From the NCBI GenBank assembly GCA_043813445.1, contig JBDRLD010000062.1, positions 1-15,217 on the forward strand: DNA of 15,217 bases, written 5' to 3'. The notes beneath the pieces are model-generated. The model did not search any database. It saw nothing but the letters and a program-made list of their open reading frames with translations, and was not told the origin of the DNA. Below are positions 13,238-15,217 of the stretch, piece by piece (the first letter of the stretch is position 1; every line of letters starts with the position of its first letter). This DNA comes from JBDRLD01 sp043813445 (lineage in GTDB: Bacteria > Patescibacteriota > Patescibacteriia > JACPHY01). A program made the translations under genes and the position numbers.

Positions 13238-15031
13238 CTACCGCTTCAGTACTGCCACGTATGCCTCTGGCGGGAGATCAACCTTCCCTGTTGTGCGCAT
13301 GGCTTTCTTGCCCTTTTTTTGCTTCTCTAGGAGCTTGCGCTTCCGCGTCACATCTCCGCCGTAGAGCTTCGCGGTTACATCTTTCCTGAGCGGCGCGATA
13401 CGCTCGGATGCGACAATCTTCCCACCGAGTGCCGCCTGCAAACGCACCTCGAACTGCTGTCGCGGCACCGCGCCCTTCAGTCGCTCGACGACTCGACGCC
13501 CAACGGACTGCGCCTCGTCCTCGTACACGATCGACGCAAGCGACTCCTCAATCTCACCGGCCACCAAAATATCCAACCGCCGCACATTCGCCTCGCGGTA
13601 TCCGATGAGTTCGTAATTCATTGATGCATACCCCTGCGAAACTCCCTTCAGTCGATCATAAAAATCGACCAACACCACGGAGAGCGGCAATTCGTAGCGC
13701 AGCACAACCCGACGATCCCCCTCATCGCCTCCACCAATGTACTCGGTCGTTTGATATGTTCCGCGTTTCTCTTGACAGAGCTGCATGAGCCCACCAACAT
13801 ACGTCTCCGGTGTCACGATGTCCATCCGCACCCACGGCTCCTCAATCATGGCGATCGAGGAAGGATCCGGCAGCTCTTGCGGAGAGCGAGCCGCCATTGT
13901 CGTTGCATTGCCAGTCTTCGTCACCCGATACGCAACGCTCGGCACCGTGACGATGACATCGACGTTATGCTCGCGCACAAGCCGCTCACGGAATACTTCA
14001 AGGTGGAGTAAGCCGAGGAACCCGCACCGAAATCCAACGCCGAGCGCCTGCGAATGTTCCGGTTCGTAGTGAAGTGCCGCATCGTTTAGGCGAAGCTGTT
14101 CGATCGCGTCGCGAAGGTCCTGTGTGTCGTCGGATCGCTTCGGGAATACACCGGCGAACACCATGGGCCGCACCTCTGCATACCCGACGAGTGGCGCAAC
14201 GCGTTCACCTTTCAGTTGAGCGATCGTATCACCAACACGCACATTACGAATTTCCTTTAGTCCTGTGATGATGTAGCCAATCTCACCGCGCGCAAGTCCT
14301 CCAGTCGACACGAGGCGCGGATTGAATGTTCCAACCTCAAGCGCTTCAATCTCGGTCTCGGTCGCCATGAAACGCAGTCGATCCCCTTTTCGTACCGCAC
14401 CATCGATAACCCGGACGTATGCGACAACGCCGCGGTAGTCATCGTAGATCGAATCGAAGATGAGCGCACGCAACGCATCGCCGCCGCCTTGCGGTGGCGG
14501 GATGCGCGCAACGACCGCATCGAGGAGCGCCTCGACGCCTTCACCGGTCTTCGCGCTCACGCAGAGAATCTCCGACGGATCACATCCGAGCAGCTGAACA
14601 ATCTCCTCAGTGACTCGCGGGACGTCCGCGGCCGGGAGATCAATCTTGTTCAGTACCGGAATAATCGTTAGCTCTTCAGCGAGTGCGAGGTAGAGATTTG
14701 CGATCGTTTGCGCCTGCACACCCTGTGTCGCATCCACAAGCAATATCGCCCCCTCAACCGCAGCGAGTGAGCGCGACACCTCGTACGTGAAGTCCACGTG
14801 ACCGGGCGTATCGATGAGGTGGAGGGTGAGCCCCTTCCATGTCATGCGAACTGGAGCCAGTTTGATCGTAATCCCCCGCTCCCGCTCGATGTCCATCTGA
14901 TCCAGCGTCTGCGCCTTCAGCTCACGCTCGGACAGGGTACCCGTTTGCTCCATCATGCGATCCGCGAGCGTGGACTTCCCGTGGTCGATGTGTGCAATAA
15001 TGCAAAAATTCCGAATATGCGATGATTCCAT
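13238..15031 (-). CDS. lepA: Elongation factor 4, LepA GTPase (597 aa)
   Basis: Ribosome-associated translational GTPase (EF4). G motifs are intact: G1 AHIDHGKST (13-21), G2 RGITIK (52-57), G3 DTPGH (74-78), G4 NKID (128-131) and G5 SAKTG (159-163). EF-G-like domains II, III and V follow (for example GYIITGLKEI, FRCGFLGLLHLEVF, PLSVVLVDFYDRLKG). The LepA-specific C-terminal domain is present (LRKDVTAKLYGGDVTRKRKL and KKAMRTTGKVDLP), which separates it from EF-G. Length matches the family (about 600). Start ATG at 15029-15031 gives MESSHIRNFCIIAHID, the standard N-terminus. A candidate promoter 11 bases upstream would yield an almost leaderless mRNA. Confidence 0.98.
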   Translation of the reverse strand: MESSHIRNFCIIAHIDHGKSTLADRMMEQTGTLSERELKAQTLDQMDIERERGITIKLAPVRMTWKGLTLHLIDTPGHVDFTYEVSRSLAAVEGAILLVDATQGVQAQTIANLYLALAEELTIIPVLNKIDLPAADVPRVTEEIVQLLGCDPSEILCVSAKTGEGVEALLDAVVARIPPPQGGGDALRALIFDSIYDDYRGVVAYVRVIDGAVRKGDRLRFMATETEIEALEVGTFNPRLVSTGGLARGEIGYIITGLKEIRNVRVGDTIAQLKGERVAPLVGYAEVRPMVFAGVFPKRSDDTQDLRDAIEQLRLNDAALHYEPEHSQALGVGFRCGFLGLLHLEVFRERLVREHNVDVIVTVPSVAYRVTKTGNATTMAARSPQELPDPSSIAMIEEPWVRMDIVTPETYVGGLMQLCQEKRGTYQTTEYIGGGDEGDRRVVLRYELPLSVVLVDFYDRLKGVSQGYASMNYELIGYREANVRRLDILVAGEIEESLASIVYEDEAQSVGRRVVERLKGAVPRQQFEVRLQAALGGKIVASERIAPLRKDVTAKLYGGDVTRKRKLLEKQKKGKKAMRTTGKVDLPPEAYVAVLKR

Positions 15032-15041
15032 AGTTGGCGCT

Positions 15042-15070
15042 ATCGTAACAGAAAATCTCTACGGGGTCAC
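15042..15070 (-). promoter_or_regulatory. Candidate lepA promoter (extended -10)
   Basis: On the minus strand GTGACC (15065-15070, 4 of 6 to the -35 consensus) is followed after exactly 17 bp by TACGAT (15042-15047, 4 of 6), with TG one base before the -10. Transcription would start near 15035, only about four bases before the ATG, predicting a nearly leaderless lepA message. No Shine-Dalgarno is present, which agrees. Confidence 0.5.
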
Positions 15071-15106
15071 GAAATGAATCTTGGTTGCTGTATTATTGGT
15101 AATTGA

Positions 15107-15138
15107 AGGCCCCCATCCGCCGAAGCGGGTGGGGGCCT
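15107..15138. terminator. Strong GC hairpin upstream of lepA
   Basis: A 14-bp stem with one T-G wobble (15107-15120 with 15125-15138; AGGCCCCCA against TGGGGGCCT at the base) and a CGAA tetraloop. On the minus strand the tail is TTCAATT, only moderately U-rich; on the plus strand it is GTGTAACT. It probably ends a minus-strand gene lying beyond the right edge, insulating lepA. The gene it would terminate is not visible. Confidence 0.6.
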
Positions 15139-15217
15139 GTGTAACTATCCGTGAACTATCTCCGCTGGACATGTGACCGGGCTCACGAATTACTAGTGCA
15201 CGTACGGTGCCTGCTGC

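Noticed and set aside
15139..15217. Possible gene ends at the right edge: a GTG-started plus-strand frame from 15151, or a minus-strand frame stopping at 15193-15195
   Set aside because: Too short to recognise anything; either could be chance. The minus-strand option would fit the hairpin at 15107-15138, but cannot be supported.

Overview
The window reads as part of a Patescibacteria / Candidate Phyla Radiation (CPR) chromosome. The evidence is a compact one-direction type IV pilus cluster, a secreted Cys-rich protein with GWxW-type repeats of a kind I associate with CPR genomes, a very small TM protein, and repeat-filled gaps between genes. TGA is used as a stop (pilC, pilO, first pilin), so a genetic code with TGA read as glycine is excluded. 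I cannot assign a class. All recognised genes lie on the minus strand, so transcription runs from high to low coordinates.

Layout in transcription order. First come housekeeping genes: lepA (EF4), a 32-residue single-TM microprotein, a recJ-type exonuclease, a DUF1653 protein and an RNase HI. Next is a 727-residue secreted Cys-rich protein. Then comes the pilus set: pilM, pilN, pilO, an 89-residue membrane-anchored protein in the position usually taken by pilP, pilB, pilC and three tandem type IV pilins. A strong hairpin at 18-47 ends the cluster. PilM-PilN-PilO should form the inner-membrane alignment platform, PilB the extension motor and PilC the platform around which pilins are assembled. 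The three pilins share an almost identical N-terminal helix and differ in Cys-containing heads. The secreted protein is a candidate surface or pilus-tip factor, by position and architecture only. No pilT, pilD, pilP or pilQ is present in this window.

The most unusual content is between genes. The three long gaps inside the pil cluster each hold a different repeat: a nested inverted-repeat element (pilM-pilN), three degenerate arrays with 7-bp periodicity (pilO-small protein), and a duplicated GC-rich hairpin repeat (pilB-pilC). A further hairpin element with GTCATT ends lies between recJ and the DUF1653 gene. Candidate promoters with extended -10 motifs precede lepA and the pilins, and a dyad and a leader hairpin precede pilM. 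No tRNA, rRNA, CRISPR array or transposase was seen. The last ~80 bases hold no gene I can call.
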